From NCBI GenBank assembly GCA_034698045.1, contig JAQGAU010000766.1:1-24116 (forward strand): DNA of 24,116 nucleotides. The letters run 5' to 3'. The position numbers and the translations under genes are program-made. Position 1 is the first letter of the stretch. The number at the start of each line of letters is the position of its first letter. This document shows positions 1 to 10,276 of this stretch, piece after piece. Below the pieces are notes generated by a model. The model was not told the DNA's origin. It was given only the letters and a program-made list of their open reading frames with translations, and searched no databases. Origin of the DNA: Paramacrobiotus richtersi. Lineage: Eukaryota; Tardigrada; Eutardigrada; Parachela; Macrobiotidae.

Positions 1-8
1 GCGTAGCC

Positions 9-930
9 ATGACCAAGCTTACCGCCATTGTGGTGACCGCAGCTGTCATCGCCGAGGATTTTGTGCATCGTGACAAAGACCCAGCCTTCTCTGAAGCGTT
101 CCAGGCCATCTGCGGTCGGGTGATTCTGCGCGACGTGTCTTGTTCACTGGATTTTTCTTGCGAAGGAATCCCTGGCCAGATCGATGGACCGAATGTGTTT
201 ATTGCGTGCTGCAAATATGATGCCAGCGACAAGAACTCTATGGCCGACGCTTTTGAGGATTTCTTTACCGAGATGGATTTTGAGGATTTCGGGTCCGAGG
301 TCACAGGTTCTTATCTGGATGTTATGGCTCAGTTTCTGCAATTAGCTGGTAATGAAGATCAGGACGGCGATTCGCACCTTCTGCTCCAGGAGGCATTGCT
401 TCAGGTACACTGCCTGCGACTTTTTGCAAAATTTAAAACAGAGCAAGACCTGTCACCGGCGGGCACATACTGCGTTTTAGAATACATCAAACAGGTTTAC
501 CTTTTCGACTAAGGCGATTAGTAAGTAGTAAATAAGTAACGTAATGCTTTGGGTAATAAAGATTAAACAATATGGTCCGTCCGTGTTATCATTATTAACC
601 TGCGCGGAAACAGTTCGACAGCAAGAGATTTACATGTACCGATTTACCGTAACATTTCAATGTGATGCGATGTTCGCCGCATCGCACTCTTGTAGTGTAT
701 GCTCTCTGCTATGCCCCACGTACGATAGGAATTCCCTGCTTATTTAGATTATAAAGAAACGGCAGCGCGATGACGCTCGATTTGGGCCTGATTGCTCGTG
801 GGTGCACGTGGAAGCCGCCGGCCTGTTGCAGCACGTGGATAGTCTGCGGACGTTGCGGAAGACTACGTTGGCAGTCCTGGTGGCTGTGATCGTCCACCTT
901 CTCGATGCTGCATCACCACCCGTCGAATGA
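9..930 (+). CDS. Two-exon gene of unrecognised family (copy A of a duplicated pair)
   Basis: Exon 1 is read from the ATG at 9 to 404 (132 codons, phase 0), ending CAG|GTACAC. Exon 2 is 748-930 after a TTATTTAG acceptor, giving about 192 residues and a TGA stop. Without splicing the frame would run to a TAA at 512. Splicing is preferred because the 748-930 frame is conserved with the second copy at 12382-12531, and both copies have a donor and an acceptor at matching places. Exon 1 contains an acidic Phe-rich stretch (EDFFTEMDFEDF, about residues 82-93). Exon 2 begins basic (KKRQRDD), then RFGPDCSW, LRTLRK and a hydrophobic segment near LAVLVAVIVHLL that could be a buried helix or a weak membrane segment. 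I do not recognise the family. The start lies eight bases from the window edge, so upstream exons cannot be excluded. The intron is 343 bp. Confidence 0.6.
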
Positions 931-1029
931 AGAATGGGTGCAGATTGTGTGGTAATCAACAGTGGCACCGGTTGCAGCTGTGTGTATTTTTTAAGGAATT
1001 ACCGTAATTTTGTTGTCTTATCTTAAGTA

Positions 1030-1262
1030 CGAGTATAGTTTGATGTTTGCTTGGCAAAATGCGGCTTGAATTTGTTTCCTTTGGTTTTGAAAATCGATGT
1101 GATGGTAACGTGTAACAGCTGTGCATACAGGATGCTTTATTTTCCACTGAAGCTGGTATACTTAACTATTTCGGAAGTTAGTTCTTGTCGTACGTACGAA
1201 ATGGTCTCGGTAACTGCTCCGGAAACCTTTTATCGGAATTCAAATAAAATTTCTCATTTGTC
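1030..1262 (+). repeat. 3' flank of copy A, similar to the 3' flank of copy B
   Basis: Short similar blocks occur in the same order as in 12690-12880. Examples are AGTTTGATGTTTG against AGTTTGACGTTTG, GTAACAGCTGTG against CTAACAGCTTG, and a block ending near CCTTTTATCGGAATTCAAAT against a counterpart with TTTGATAGGAATTGAAAT. This shows the duplication reached beyond the stop codon. The rest of 931-1544 holds nothing I can assign. Confidence 0.5.
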
Positions 1263-1544
1263 CCAGCCAAATTAAGAACGGTGTTGCTTGGCAGCATAAA
1301 GTAGTACTGTGAACTAGTATTCCGTTCCGAAGTGCCATACAAGCAAACGCAAAAGCTGCTAATACCAGTAATAAATCAGAGAAGAACACGATATCTTTAC
1401 CCGTAATGTTGACTTACTGCTACCGTGCAACAGCTTCAGTAAATGTACAGTCTCAGCGAAGCACTTTCACCGACATGGGGAACCGGGTTCGGGTTATCAG
1501 ATAACCGTTATCTCAACAATCACGTACGGAGTCGATTCCGATAG

Positions 1545-1919
1545 GTGCTGAGCTCAGAAACCCGACGCTGTTTAAGAAAGTTTCCAGAAGCATTATTTGC
1601 AACAACTGAAGGTTTCCCACGGTTTATATTGTCCATCTGCGACCAAACACGTCACAAGCTGTCATGCCCAGTTGGGGATCTCATCAGCAGGATGCTCGAA
1701 CAGCCGGAACAGGCTATGAGCTCGCTCAGTTTTGTTTGCTGGAATACCAGTCTTTTTGATTTGGAGTCCAAACTGGCTCGCCAGACGTTTAATTCAGAGG
1801 AAATATTTTCACGAATCAAAGATACGAAGAATCTGCAAAAAAATGGGCTGGCAAACGTCTCGCAAGAATTTACGAACCATCGTACGAATCAGACTACACA
1901 ATTTTCTGTTACGCAATAG
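1545..1919 (+). CDS. Open stretch, possible internal exon of an unknown gene
   Basis: A 124-codon open frame ends in TAG at 1917-1919. It has no ATG before codon 50 (a GTG begins the open stretch), so if real it is an exon or begins at the internal ATG in MLEQPEQAM. Composition is protein-like (SFVCWNTSLFDLES, EEIFSRIKDTK). The +1 frame is also open over 1732-1932, which weakens the case. There is no recognised domain and no firm splice pair. It may be chance. Confidence 0.2.
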   Translation: MLSSETRRCLRKFPEALFATTEGFPRFILSICDQTRHKLSCPVGDLISRMLEQPEQAMSSLSFVCWNTSLFDLESKLARQTFNSEEIFSRIKDTKNLQKNGLANVSQEFTNHRTNQTTQFSVTQ

Positions 1920-3238
1920 TCCGGATGGATAGTGTTTGCCCAATAATAATGCAAGAATTCTCGGGCAAATTCTCCAACACTTGCCAAACAAGAATCCAAG
2001 ATAGAACTATAAGGAGGCTATGGCGTGTAACCTGCTAAGTAAATACGGGTATACAGTACTGTAGCATAAAACTCGCAGTCCCATGTCCCACGGCCCTACA
2101 GTCCCTATAAATGTGGTGAAACAGGACCGAGTACGCGTATATTTTTTTAATTAATTAACCTATCGTTTACGAAACTTTCACGAAGAAAAGTTGTCCGGGC
2201 CGATTTTAAATCATCCTTCTTTTTCACTTGATATTTTGGCAGTTATGACTGGAAACTGTGTGTGCTTCATGCGGTATCGGTTATTATCCATCTCAAAAGC
2301 AATTGTTACAACACCCAATAAACACGTTGTGCGTACACATTCAGATTGACGGGTATTACCATATCAGATTCGCCGGCAGATACCAATGAGCCGACAAATG
2401 ACTTCATCTTATCTGTCCGTTCAATCATCCTTTCTGCTTGTTCAGTATTGGTACGTGCACTGGTTCATTGTTTATTAACAAATAAGCGTGCACTTGTACT
2501 ACATATGGCAGCTTTTTTTATGCTAAAATTATTATTAAATGTTGATTATTAGTGCCAGGAAAGCTTTGTCATCGTCCGCCTTAGGAACACTTCATTTATG
2601 AATTCAGCAGTGTTAAATTTTATTGCGATTAAGCAACACGGCGTTTACCTGCGCGATCCCATATTGGTCAGACCAACCTTGGCGCGCTAGCAGCGATTTG
2701 GAAAATTTTTAATGGTAATGAACAGTAACAAGTTCAATGTAGCTTTCAGATCATGATATCTTTGAGTTTGCGTTTCTGGAGACACGGACCGTTTCCAGTG
2801 CACGAAGGACATTCTGCAGGTTAGGTAAGCTTCAGTTGAAGCCATTGAGCATCGACTGTATCGTCAGTATCATATATTATATTATAACTCCTAATCCTAA
2901 ATCCCCGAAAACTGGGTAACAGTTTACACTTAAACGGTTGACCCAAAAAATTCCAAAAAAATCTTAAAAAATCCACAGCCAACGTTGCCGTGGGGTGACG
3001 AGATTTTGATTTTCGTACTTCAAACCGCTGAATTTTGGTTTTCAGAAAACGGATGTTTTTCTGATTACCGGGTGGTTCAGCTGATTTGTCCATATACATA
3101 CTAAGCGTATGAAAATGCTAAGCAACGATGCACACTGTTATTCGAAACTAGCACGACTACGGCAGCGTTTATTTTAATTATAGATCCATGGTACATTTGT
3201 GGTGAGCCAACACAAGGCTCCAATTTGGCAAAACAGTA
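1920..3238. other. No confident gene
   Basis: Mostly featureless. A possible short + strand exon lies at about 2345-2450, between a CACATTCAG acceptor and a GTACGT donor (peptide with ISDSPADTNEP). It is too short and isolated to call. A 92-codon minus frame at 2821-3099 has AT-rich low-complexity sequence and no motif. Confidence 0.4.
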
Positions 3239-3427
3239 CTATTCGTCGCTAGGATGACCACGGTGCCGCCGGTTTACGCTACAATAATTTGCTTTCAACA
3301 CCTTATTAACGGTGAGAGCTACATTCGTTATTTGTTTGCCATTTCCATGGTACATTTTCCAAATTATGGTTTTTGGGGCACCGTTCTTTAAAAGGATTTT
3401 TGGTTCTCTGCGTAACAGCATTATCAT
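3239..3427 (-). CDS. Small ORF with true ATG, unknown
   Basis: ATG at 3427-3425 (minus) opens 62 codons to a TAG stop. The peptide is basic and protein-like (LLRREPKILLKNGAPKT, VALTVNKVLK, ending NRRHRGHPSDE). No domain is recognised, no splice sites decide its boundaries and no neighbouring gene explains it. It could be a short exon, a decayed element or chance. Confidence 0.2.
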   Translation of the reverse strand: MIMLLRREPKILLKNGAPKTIIWKMYHGNGKQITNVALTVNKVLKANYCSVNRRHRGHPSDE

Positions 3428-4577
3428 GCGATGCCTGTAATGGGCACGCTACGTAGAAAAACAATTTTCTGGGTATACTCAGAAAATATGGTCACTTATT
3501 CAGTTTAGACATAAAAAACACAACGTTAAAGTAGAGATAGTTAGGGCTGGCGACCCGGAACTCGGAACTACCTATGTAAAATTTTAATGCCGAGAACTGC
3601 ACCGTACAAGGCCAGTTTTCTCTGTTGCCAGGACACTGCCGAACGAATGTGGCGATACACGTACAGATCCAGAAATGTGAGCTGCCTTGAATACTATACG
3701 TACGTCGTGAAAAATATTCAGTATTAAAAAGCCACCTCAATATTCTGAGAGAGCAGCCGGTTTATTACGGAATTAACTTCTACAGTATAGCAAACTTACA
3801 GGATCAGTAAAACAACAAGTTTGGCGGTATTCGATCGATCGCAACGTGAGTGCGAAAAATCTATCCACACTGATCAACTTATTTTGAAACAAACATTAAG
3901 GTCTCTAATTCCTCTCAGCTTTCTTGGTCCGTAAACCGCGCGCCGGTCATTAGCAAATAACTAAATTTTACGATTTGTGAAATTAATTCGTTTGCTTTTA
4001 ATTAAGGCTTGAGTCCGTCAGGTTTCTGGTTTCCCAGGCAGGGGTGGCAGTGCAGGCATATGCGTTTAGTATTATTCGTTCATTGTCTGCGACAGCAGAA
4101 CGATGGAACTGTAGCCCATTTGCTCGTTTTTGCGCCCTGTTTGTTGCTGAATATTATCGGAAAGGTTAAGCCAAGTTACGCCCATCAGCATTCTCGTTTC
4201 CAACCAATCTGCTTGGACGACATGCTGATACTGTAGATGCGCATAAAGATGACGATAGAAATACCGAACCAGGTTGAGCCGGATTAGATGTCAGCCAATG
4301 ATATCTGTTTTCAGGTCTTATGAAATCCATGCAATACTTTCCAAAGGTTGATTGACGAATTCATTAATATACCTCGAGCCGAAACTGGTTCAGGATTTTT
4401 GTAATATTTTTGACATATCGTTCAAGCGGTCAGGTTGAGAACGTGGAATTTATCCTGGCGGCCTAGCTGCTTACACTTCAATACAATACTGCGCAAACAC
4501 TTTCCAAAACGATCCGGTGAACCGAAGGGAATTCATTATTCAAAGGGAATTCGAAAAATACAAACAGCGTAACCGTA
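3428..4577. other. No confident gene
   Basis: Open frames here (for example 3492-3740 minus and 4009-4236 plus) lack ATG starts or coding character. Nothing is assigned. Confidence 0.4.
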
Positions 4578-4781
4578 CTACCGCAGCAGAAACTGCGTTA
4601 AGGGTTGCCCAACTTGAGTTTTCAGTTTTGAAGCCATGAACACTGCACTCAATAAATGAAATCGAATGGGCAAGTACCGAAACTCCAAGCCAGGCGACGC
4701 GAAGCGTCGCCGCGGCTTGTATATTCCAGTTCCACGCCGCCGACATTTTTCTTCCGCTCCGGACCTTGAATTGTCTGCCAT
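4578..4781 (-). CDS. Candidate first exon or small protein (MADNS...)
   Basis: The minus strand has an ATG at 4781-4779 in a good context (AAACATGGC), opening 67 codons to TAG. The N-terminal half is hydrophilic and Arg-rich (KCRRRGTGIYKPRRRF) and lies in a local GC-rich island. The frame ends CTG CGG TAG, where CG|GTAGTA could be a splice donor, so the stop may be intronic. No domain is recognised. Two other minus frames are also open across the island, which lowers confidence. Confidence 0.25.
   Translation of the reverse strand: MADNSRSGAEEKCRRRGTGIYKPRRRFASPGLEFRYLPIRFHLLSAVFMASKLKTQVGQPLTQFLLR
4693..4711. repeat. Perfect 8-bp GC hairpin with GAA loop
   Basis: GGCGACGC at 4693-4700, loop GAA, then GCGTCGCC at 4704-4711. 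It lies inside the candidate ORF above, within a small CpG-rich patch. It may be coincidental. Confidence 0.5.
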
Positions 4782-4908
4782 GTTTCCTGTCCTTCGCTGT
4801 GTCTGTTGCTTTTTATGGCTGTAACTGGAGAGGAATCTGAAGACCGGTGATTGGTCCGCTCTAAAGTGCTGAGATAGATGAATTGCAAATACAAACAGTT
4901 GCACGTTA

Positions 4909-5142
4909 TTAAAGATTATTCATCTGTTTCACGCTGCGTTCATGTAGTTGTGCAGTACCTGCCGAAACGGGATCATGTGTTACTGCGTGTTGTGTTACAT
5001 TTGCACTACTGGACTCGATCGACGCGGTGACAGAACTGTGTGTGCTGAAAGCCTGATTCCCAATAGACTTCTTTGTCGAAATGACTGGCTGAAGGATGAC
5101 TTCAGCCGTCAGCTGCTCCAGTGATACTAACGTAGTTGTCAC
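4909..5142 (-). CDS. Ser/Thr/Val-rich open stretch, possible terminal exon
   Basis: The minus frame is open for 77 codons to a TAA. It opens with GTG and has no early ATG, so it would have to be an exon. The peptide is Ser/Thr-rich (STHSSVTASIESSSANVTQ) with little hydrophobic pattern. An AG close to 5140 could serve as acceptor. It lies 560 bp beyond the end of the coiled-coil gene on the same strand. I found no splice path joining them. Confidence 0.22.
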   Translation of the reverse strand: MTTTLVSLEQLTAEVILQPVISTKKSIGNQAFSTHSSVTASIESSSANVTQHAVTHDPVSAGTAQLHERSVKQMNNL

Positions 5143-5168
5143 TATGTTGCTATGCTAACGTAGTTGTC
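5127..5168. repeat. Short direct repeat, 14 bp, 28-bp period
   Basis: CTAACGTAGTTGTC occurs exactly at 5127-5140 and 5155-5168. Local tandem duplication. Confidence 0.6.
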
Positions 5169-5699
5169 GAAGCATTCATAAATTACCTAATAAGGTATTG
5201 GTAAGAAGAGTGGTTCTCGTGAGCGGTATTCCCTGCAGGGCACACAGTGGAAAAGAGAAAGGGCCAAACGTCCACATTTCTTGGGTTCGGTGATTTGCGG
5301 ATGCTTCCTGGCTGTTATTTTGCTGCTAGTGCAATTCAGGCTGGCTCTGTTTCATTGACCGAAAGGGCGCATCTGCACTGCTGTCTCACCAAAATGATTA
5401 CCGGGTGAACAGAGTACTCGCTCGAACTTTAATGTCTGCCACCCTCTTTACCAAAAGCGAGATCAAGAAACTCATATACAAGCGCACGCAAACATTTCGC
5501 CGATAACGAAAGGTCCGTTCTAGTCACAGTGCTACAAAGCCAGAATAACGAAACTTCTTCACTATTCGACATAAACGCAGTTTTCTAATAAAAATATTAC
5601 GAACCGGCAACACTGTGCCACGCATTCCAGAAACATTTCAATAATGGAAAGATACCTTACTACCGTTTAACTTTGAACATCCGATGCAGCCACACAAGT

Positions 5700-6691
5700 T
5701 CAACGCTTAGGAGGGTTCACATTCTTTCCCAACAGACGATGGTTTCCATGAGCAAGAGGGATTTCCTGCAAAACAACGGTTGACACGTGTCATTACACTG
5801 GAATGCATCGTCAACGATAATACTGACCTCTTTTTTCTTCGCATCAGCACCCATACGTTCCCCCAGTTTATTCGGATTATTGTGGTCAAGTTCGCGTGCC
5901 GGGCCATGCTTCTCATGGATCAAATTCTTCGGTTTTTCCTTCTGCACTGCATTACGCTGCTGCCGTGGCGGTGGGTTATTTGGACCAACTTTGCGTGCCG
6001 GCTTCTCATCGGCCACCTTCTTCAGTTTTTCCATGTCCTGTAAAATCTCAGCGGACCGAACCTCCGAATCCTCAAGCGCCTTTTCCAGTTTCTGATTTTC
6101 AGTTTTAGTCGTGTCCAGTTCAGTGAGGAGGTCGGAGTTGTCCGATGTCGCCTGATCTAAAGCACGTATCAACCCGTCTTTTTCCTGTTTGAGTGCATCC
6201 ATCTCGTTGACGAGGTCTGCATTCTCGTTGCGCAATCCGTCCAGATCATGTTCAGCGGCGCGATTATCGGCCTTAGCCTTGTCCATTTCAATAAATAGTT
6301 TGTTGTTGTTAGATTGCGAACGTTCGAGATCACTCTTAAGACCTTCAATCATCTCTTCCAAATAATCCAGACGCGCTTGCTGATCACGTTCCACAGTTTC
6401 CAAATGAATAACGCGGTTCTCCGATTCATTAAGTGCCGCCTGCAGCGTTTCAACCTTTTCGAGCGCATCACTGGAACTGCCTTTTGCTTTGTCCAAATCT
6501 CGCTTAAGAGCTGCATTTTCTTTCTCCAGAGAACGTGTGTGCGGACCATTCGAGCCGGGATCAGTAACCTCGTCCGCGGTTTCTGGATCTGAATAAGAAT
6601 CATAAGAACTGATGAACTGTTTATGTGCGAGTTTAATGCTGCACGCTACGGCGATCTGTTTACTGGCTTTTACTGGTAGCAATGAGAGCAC
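5700..6691 (-). CDS. Long coiled-coil protein, spliced 3' end
   Basis: The main exon is open on the minus strand from 6691 to 5828. The terminal exon is 5765-5700, joined across a 62-bp intron (GAG|GTCAGT donor, GTTGTTTTGCAG acceptor, phase 0), giving ...DAKKKE|EIPLAHGN...PPKR and a TGA. Skipping this intron would give an unrelated Cys-containing tail, so splicing is preferred. About 170 residues form a near-continuous coiled coil with Leu/Ile/Ala heptads and heavy E/K/D charge (LEKENAALKRDLDKAK, LRNENADLVNEMDALKQEK), followed by a basic Pro/Asn/Lys tail (VGPNNPPPRQQRN). The frame opens with GTG and the first in-frame Met is deep in the coil, so the start codon lies in an upstream exon. Good acceptors are TTCTTATTCAG (exon from 6588) and CATTGCTACCAG. 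The role is probably structural or scaffolding; the family is not assigned. Many shadow frames on the plus strand arise from it. Confidence 0.7.
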
Positions 6692-7211
6692 ATAACACGT
6701 CTTAGATCTTCGAGTTGCCCCTGTCCGAAGCTCCTCAAAACCAATACTGTTATAATCTCATATGTTCCAGAAGAATTAACATCAAGAATTTCGCTCAAGA
6801 TATGCATGCAGCACGGCCAGAAAGTGTGAATCTTTGATACTTACAGGCCTTGTTCAGAAGAACTTTCAAGCGGGCTCTCGAATCTGTGATCTCAACCGAC
6901 GCCATTTGAATGCGAGTAGTTCCGCGAGGAATCCGGGAAAGCAACTCCGGTGACCCAAATATTAGCTGATTCAGCTCAGAAAACTTATAGGAGGAAATTC
7001 ACAGTTATCTTCGCTGGTAACCAGATGTCGCATACTACACACAACGGGAACTACAGAAAGTGCTTTAATGAAAGTGCTATAATGAAAGCCAACTGGTTGA
7101 ACCAAGCATGCTACGACTGAAATATGCTTTCGATGATTCAGTCGTTTAATTATAGTGAAAGATGCGGGTATCGCACACCAGCTGCAACAAGCCTTGCCAG
7201 TGTCGACGTAC
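6692..7211. other. Probable intron or upstream region of the coiled-coil gene
   Basis: No coding stretch is convincing. A small direct repeat of AATGAAAGTGCT-like units lies at about 7060-7090. If the membrane exon upstream belongs to the coiled-coil gene, this is intron. Confidence 0.3.
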
Positions 7212-7417
7212 CCAGTAAACGCTTTTGTTTCTATTGTTCTGGCAACACCTATCGCAGATGACAGAACAATACATTCGACCAAAACGCACAGCCATGTAAC
7301 AGGATACAGGCGATTTACTCGAGGTTCGGGATTTACCGTGCTTGCTTCCAAACATTCAGAATGCGGATTATTAACATCATCAAACTCCTGGTCATGCAGT
7401 AATGATTTGTGCTTCAC
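7212..7417 (-). CDS. Candidate exon with one membrane segment, upstream of the coiled-coil gene
   Basis: The minus frame from 7417 (GTG, preceded by an in-frame TGA; no ATG) has a hydrophilic acidic start (LLHDQEFDDVNNPHSE). A hydrophobic stretch follows (LYPVTWLCVLVECIVLSSAIGV), and a GTACGT donor begins at 7211 (phase 2). Joined to one of the phase-2 acceptors near 6620, it would make a type II membrane protein with a coiled-coil stalk, as in Golgi membrane coiled-coil proteins. That layout is inference: the exon lacks a start and its 5' boundary is not visible. The hydrophobic stretch may be fortuitous. Confidence 0.22.
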
Positions 7418-8134
7418 TCTTTCGGCTCAGTTTTAGTGTTTTCGCTAAAGTTTTCGCTGGATGTAAGAGCAGCTACCCTGGCATGTTAACAGTTTCCGGT
7501 TACAAGTTACAACTGAAAAAAATGTTGTGGACAGAAGACTCTGCAAACGATTCAACAATCAGTAACTGCCAGTGATACATTGTTTGTACAACAGGGTTAG
7601 TTGGTCGTGGCACTCGTACCCCGACAAACAAGCAAACACAACTAATAATAAACACAGTTCATCTATGCGTTCCATTCTTCCGAAGATAAAAGCCGCATTT
7701 CCGTATTGAATTTCCAGAGAGAGCAACTGTCGTTGGTACTCGTAGGATCTTGTCTCGCTTGCTCTGGTGTGTGCCGCGATGATCTACTACTGTACTTTGC
7801 GTACGTTCACGCCTCCACACAAATGGTCGGCTGGTACATAACGAAGAAAATGTTTTTCTACCGGTAGTACATAACGAAGAACATTAGAATAATGGGACAC
7901 GCGATGGGGACAGGGCCAAGCCGGTTAGCGTTTGCGTCACAATTGCGCAGTACTGGTACTGTCAGTGCAGGCAGTGCAACACTCTGATGAGTCCGACATC
8001 CAGTCGTCGATACCTGGGAACGCTTTCCAGTTTCCACATGCGATAAACGAGAGAACGTAGAAAGTCAGCACTTCCGGAACCCCTCAAGTTTCCTGGGATT
8101 CTTCCACTGGCCTTCGGTATCATGTTGCAGTAAG
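7418..8134. other. No gene seen
   Basis: No coding frame stands out. It contains the short repeat at 7834-7881. Confidence 0.4.
7834..7881. repeat. 15-bp direct repeat, 33-bp period
   Basis: GTACATAACGAAGAA occurs at 7834-7848 and 7867-7881. Probably a local duplication. Confidence 0.6.
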
Positions 8135-8733
8135 ATGTGGACCTGGTTTCCCAGAAACCTGCTGGTGAACGAGTTCCTTCAGAACATTCGTAATCATGGA
8201 TATTTGTACACGGATGTCACCGAAGATCTTGCCTACCGTCAGGTCGATTTCTGCGCTGAATACACCATAAAGAAGATCAGAGAATCTGCCTGTCATGCGG
8301 TTCTGGAAACCGTAAGCAGTTTATGTCTGTCTGAAGGCATACTGTATGTATACGTACAGGAAAACGTAGTCGACAACTGCCTGGGCATCCTGGATAGGCA
8401 TTGCAGCGATATTTTAAGGTCGGACTCGAGGATGAATTGTTCGGAGTAACCGCGAAACATTGGATTTCATGTTCATCCGGGATGCGCTAGTCGGTGAAGG
8501 AAAAGCATATAATTATTGCAGCAGAAGGGTAAGTAAAGCACCAACAACAAACAATGTTTTGCGGTACGAGGTACATCACATTGTGCTTTTTCAGGTGGAC
8601 CTTAAAAGCGTGCGAAACCAAACCATCTTGAGCCAACAGCCGCCCATTATCGCTGCATGCTGGGAGAAGCTTTGTTCTTGATCCGGTTTCCAGTGATGGG
8701 GAATCATGGCAACTTGCCAACGGTCGTGTAAAG
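8135..8733 (+). CDS. Candidate multi-exon gene, exact structure unresolved
   Basis: Several splice signals agree with protein-like frames. An ATG at 8135 opens 59 codons to ACC|GTAAGC at 8311 (VNEFLQNIRNHGYLYTDV, YTIKKIRES). The TTGCAG acceptor at 8406 can follow in phase 0 with ...LET|RYFKVGLEDELFG. A strong pair, AGG|GTAAGT at 8528 and GTGCTTTTTCAG at 8594, joins CSRR to VDLKSVRNQ in phase 0 across 66 bp. A further frame reads DPVSSDGESWQLANGRVK up to a GTACGC donor after 8733. The last two pieces are in different frames and the middle exons need a frame change, so the gene is either incompletely modelled or carries frameshifts. No domain is recognised. The orientation is + with moderate confidence. 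Confidence 0.38.
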
Positions 8734-9631
8734 GTACGCATATATGCAGGGGTATTAGTGTCACTGGTTCGCAGTATGCAAGCGCGGATGCCGTACGGAT
8801 TTTTTTTGCTCAGTGAAAGATACTCGATGGATTTGTCCGTACAGATGACCGTTATTTAGATTGGGTTGTTGCTGAAAAATGAGCTGTTCGACCTTGATCA
8901 GTCCGGGCACGCCATGATGAAGCCTTGCGTTCCATGCTCCGGGATTCCACGATCTTGACGAAGCAGTACTGTTGGTCGCCGCCAGTAGATCATTCTGGAC
9001 GAGCTCTGTCACAAGATCGGAATGGTAACTTGGAACAATGCCTTCCTTGATGATCTCGATTCTCGAACGTTTGCATCTTTGTTTATCGGAGCACAAGGGT
9101 GTTTGTAATGGTGCTGAAATTCAGTCAGTCGAGGTACTAGGATCGAGAGTTTACGAATTCGCGGTGGATAGAAAACTAGATCTGACGGAGTCCAGCATTC
9201 ACTTAGCATTATACCGCTAGGCCGACAATAAACCACAGGGTGCGCCTGTTTGTACCGTCTGGTATTTCACGACGAGCTTTTCCGCCGTTAACCGCGTTCC
9301 ACTGTCACCAAAAGAACGGAGTCTTTGCGTTGTCCGTGTATAGTTAGTGACAAGCTGGATGCCGAAGAATGAGGTCGCCGTTTAAGTCGGTTTGGAGAAT
9401 ATGGTTGGTGTTGATGAACCGAGGCGGGTCGATGGCTTTCCTTCTATTCACGCTACAGTCTCAAATACAGTTTCTGTTGTTGTAACTTGTAATCAGTCTT
9501 CGTTATGGTTTCCCGTTATTTTGACCTTGTACTTATTTTTCCACGTTTCCTAATTTTGATTTCGCTTCCGCTTCGATTTCACATTAAAGATTTTTTTTTT
9601 AATTGAAGCTGTTTTTTTACGCTGTGCGCCG
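8734..9631. other. No confident gene
   Basis: A 111-codon minus frame at 8761-9096 is protein-like (EIIKEGIVPSYHSDLVTELV) but opens with TTG and has no clear splice acceptor. A short plus frame with a true ATG lies at 9038-9220. The two overlap on opposite strands and neither can be preferred. A T-rich tract lies at 9592-9600. Confidence 0.35.
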
Positions 9632-9855
9632 TCAGAATTTCGTGAATAAACGTTCTGTTCCAAAAGAAACCGACTGATAGCCCTGCAGACCTTGTTGGAC
9701 AATATCCATGACGAACATGTGCGTCGCCATAGGGTATGTCCCGGCATGATCATGAGATACAATTGTATGGGTACGATAGTGTATAGGGTCACTGTCCGCC
9801 ATTCCAATACCGGACAATTTCTACCATCCCCTTCGGAGTAACATCGTCAGCTGTC
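9632..9855 (-). pseudogene. Decayed fragment weakly resembling acid lipase C-terminal region
   Basis: On the minus strand a strong acceptor (CCTTGTTTTTCCAG) ends at 9856. In one downstream frame the stretch MADSDPIHY...SHDHAGT...MDIVQQGLQGY can be laid without gaps on the 'DS...N..R..VYLSH.PAGTS...M.H..Q....G.FQ.Y' region of gastric/lysosomal acid lipases as I know that family. That frame has an in-frame TAG between the acceptor and the match and stops at 9632. Neither the catalytic GHSQG motif nor the remaining C-terminus was found nearby. The resemblance is about one identity in three over some 26 positions, judged by eye, so it could be chance. If real, it is a truncated, non-functional copy. 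Confidence 0.28.
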
Positions 9856-10276
9856 CTGGAAAAACAAGGCAATCGTCGCTTATGTATGGATTGGTGTCGC
9901 GCTAATCTGTGACTGTTCTGTTTGCAGGGAGTGCCGTTCTCGAATGACGGCACTTTCGGGAGGAGGATGAGCAGCGGAAATGGCACAAGAAAGATATTCA
10001 CGATATTAGTAGTAGTTGGCAGGTGCAGGGGACTCGTGCAAGGTTGCGCCGGACGTAATTGCCACGTACATCATATGAGACGGGGACAGCTGGGACCAAG
10101 AACGTAGTGGGTGGGCGCAGTGCTAGGTGGCTGAACAAGATGTGGAGTGGACAATGTGAAGTGGATTACCACTGGTTTGGATAGATGCGCTGCAGTGTGC
10201 GCTTCTAGTAAACAACAACAATAAATAAGTACAGTAGTGAGATAACCCAATGCTTTGATCGTGATGTACACTCTTA

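Noticed and set aside
405-747. Continuation of the first ORF to the TAA at 512, and a separate frame at 544-747
   Set aside because: The related copy at 12 kb supports splicing from 404 to 748; the 544 frame has no counterpart there.
5787-6592. Several plus-strand open frames opposite the coiled-coil gene
   Set aside because: They are shadows of the strongly coding minus strand, with Phe/Ser/Leu-rich translations typical of reversed Lys/Glu codons.
9928-10107. Plus-strand exon after a strong TTTGCAG acceptor (GVPFSNDGTFG...)
   Set aside because: Good acceptor but no upstream partner exon, no domain, and it lies beside a minus-strand candidate; too weak to annotate.
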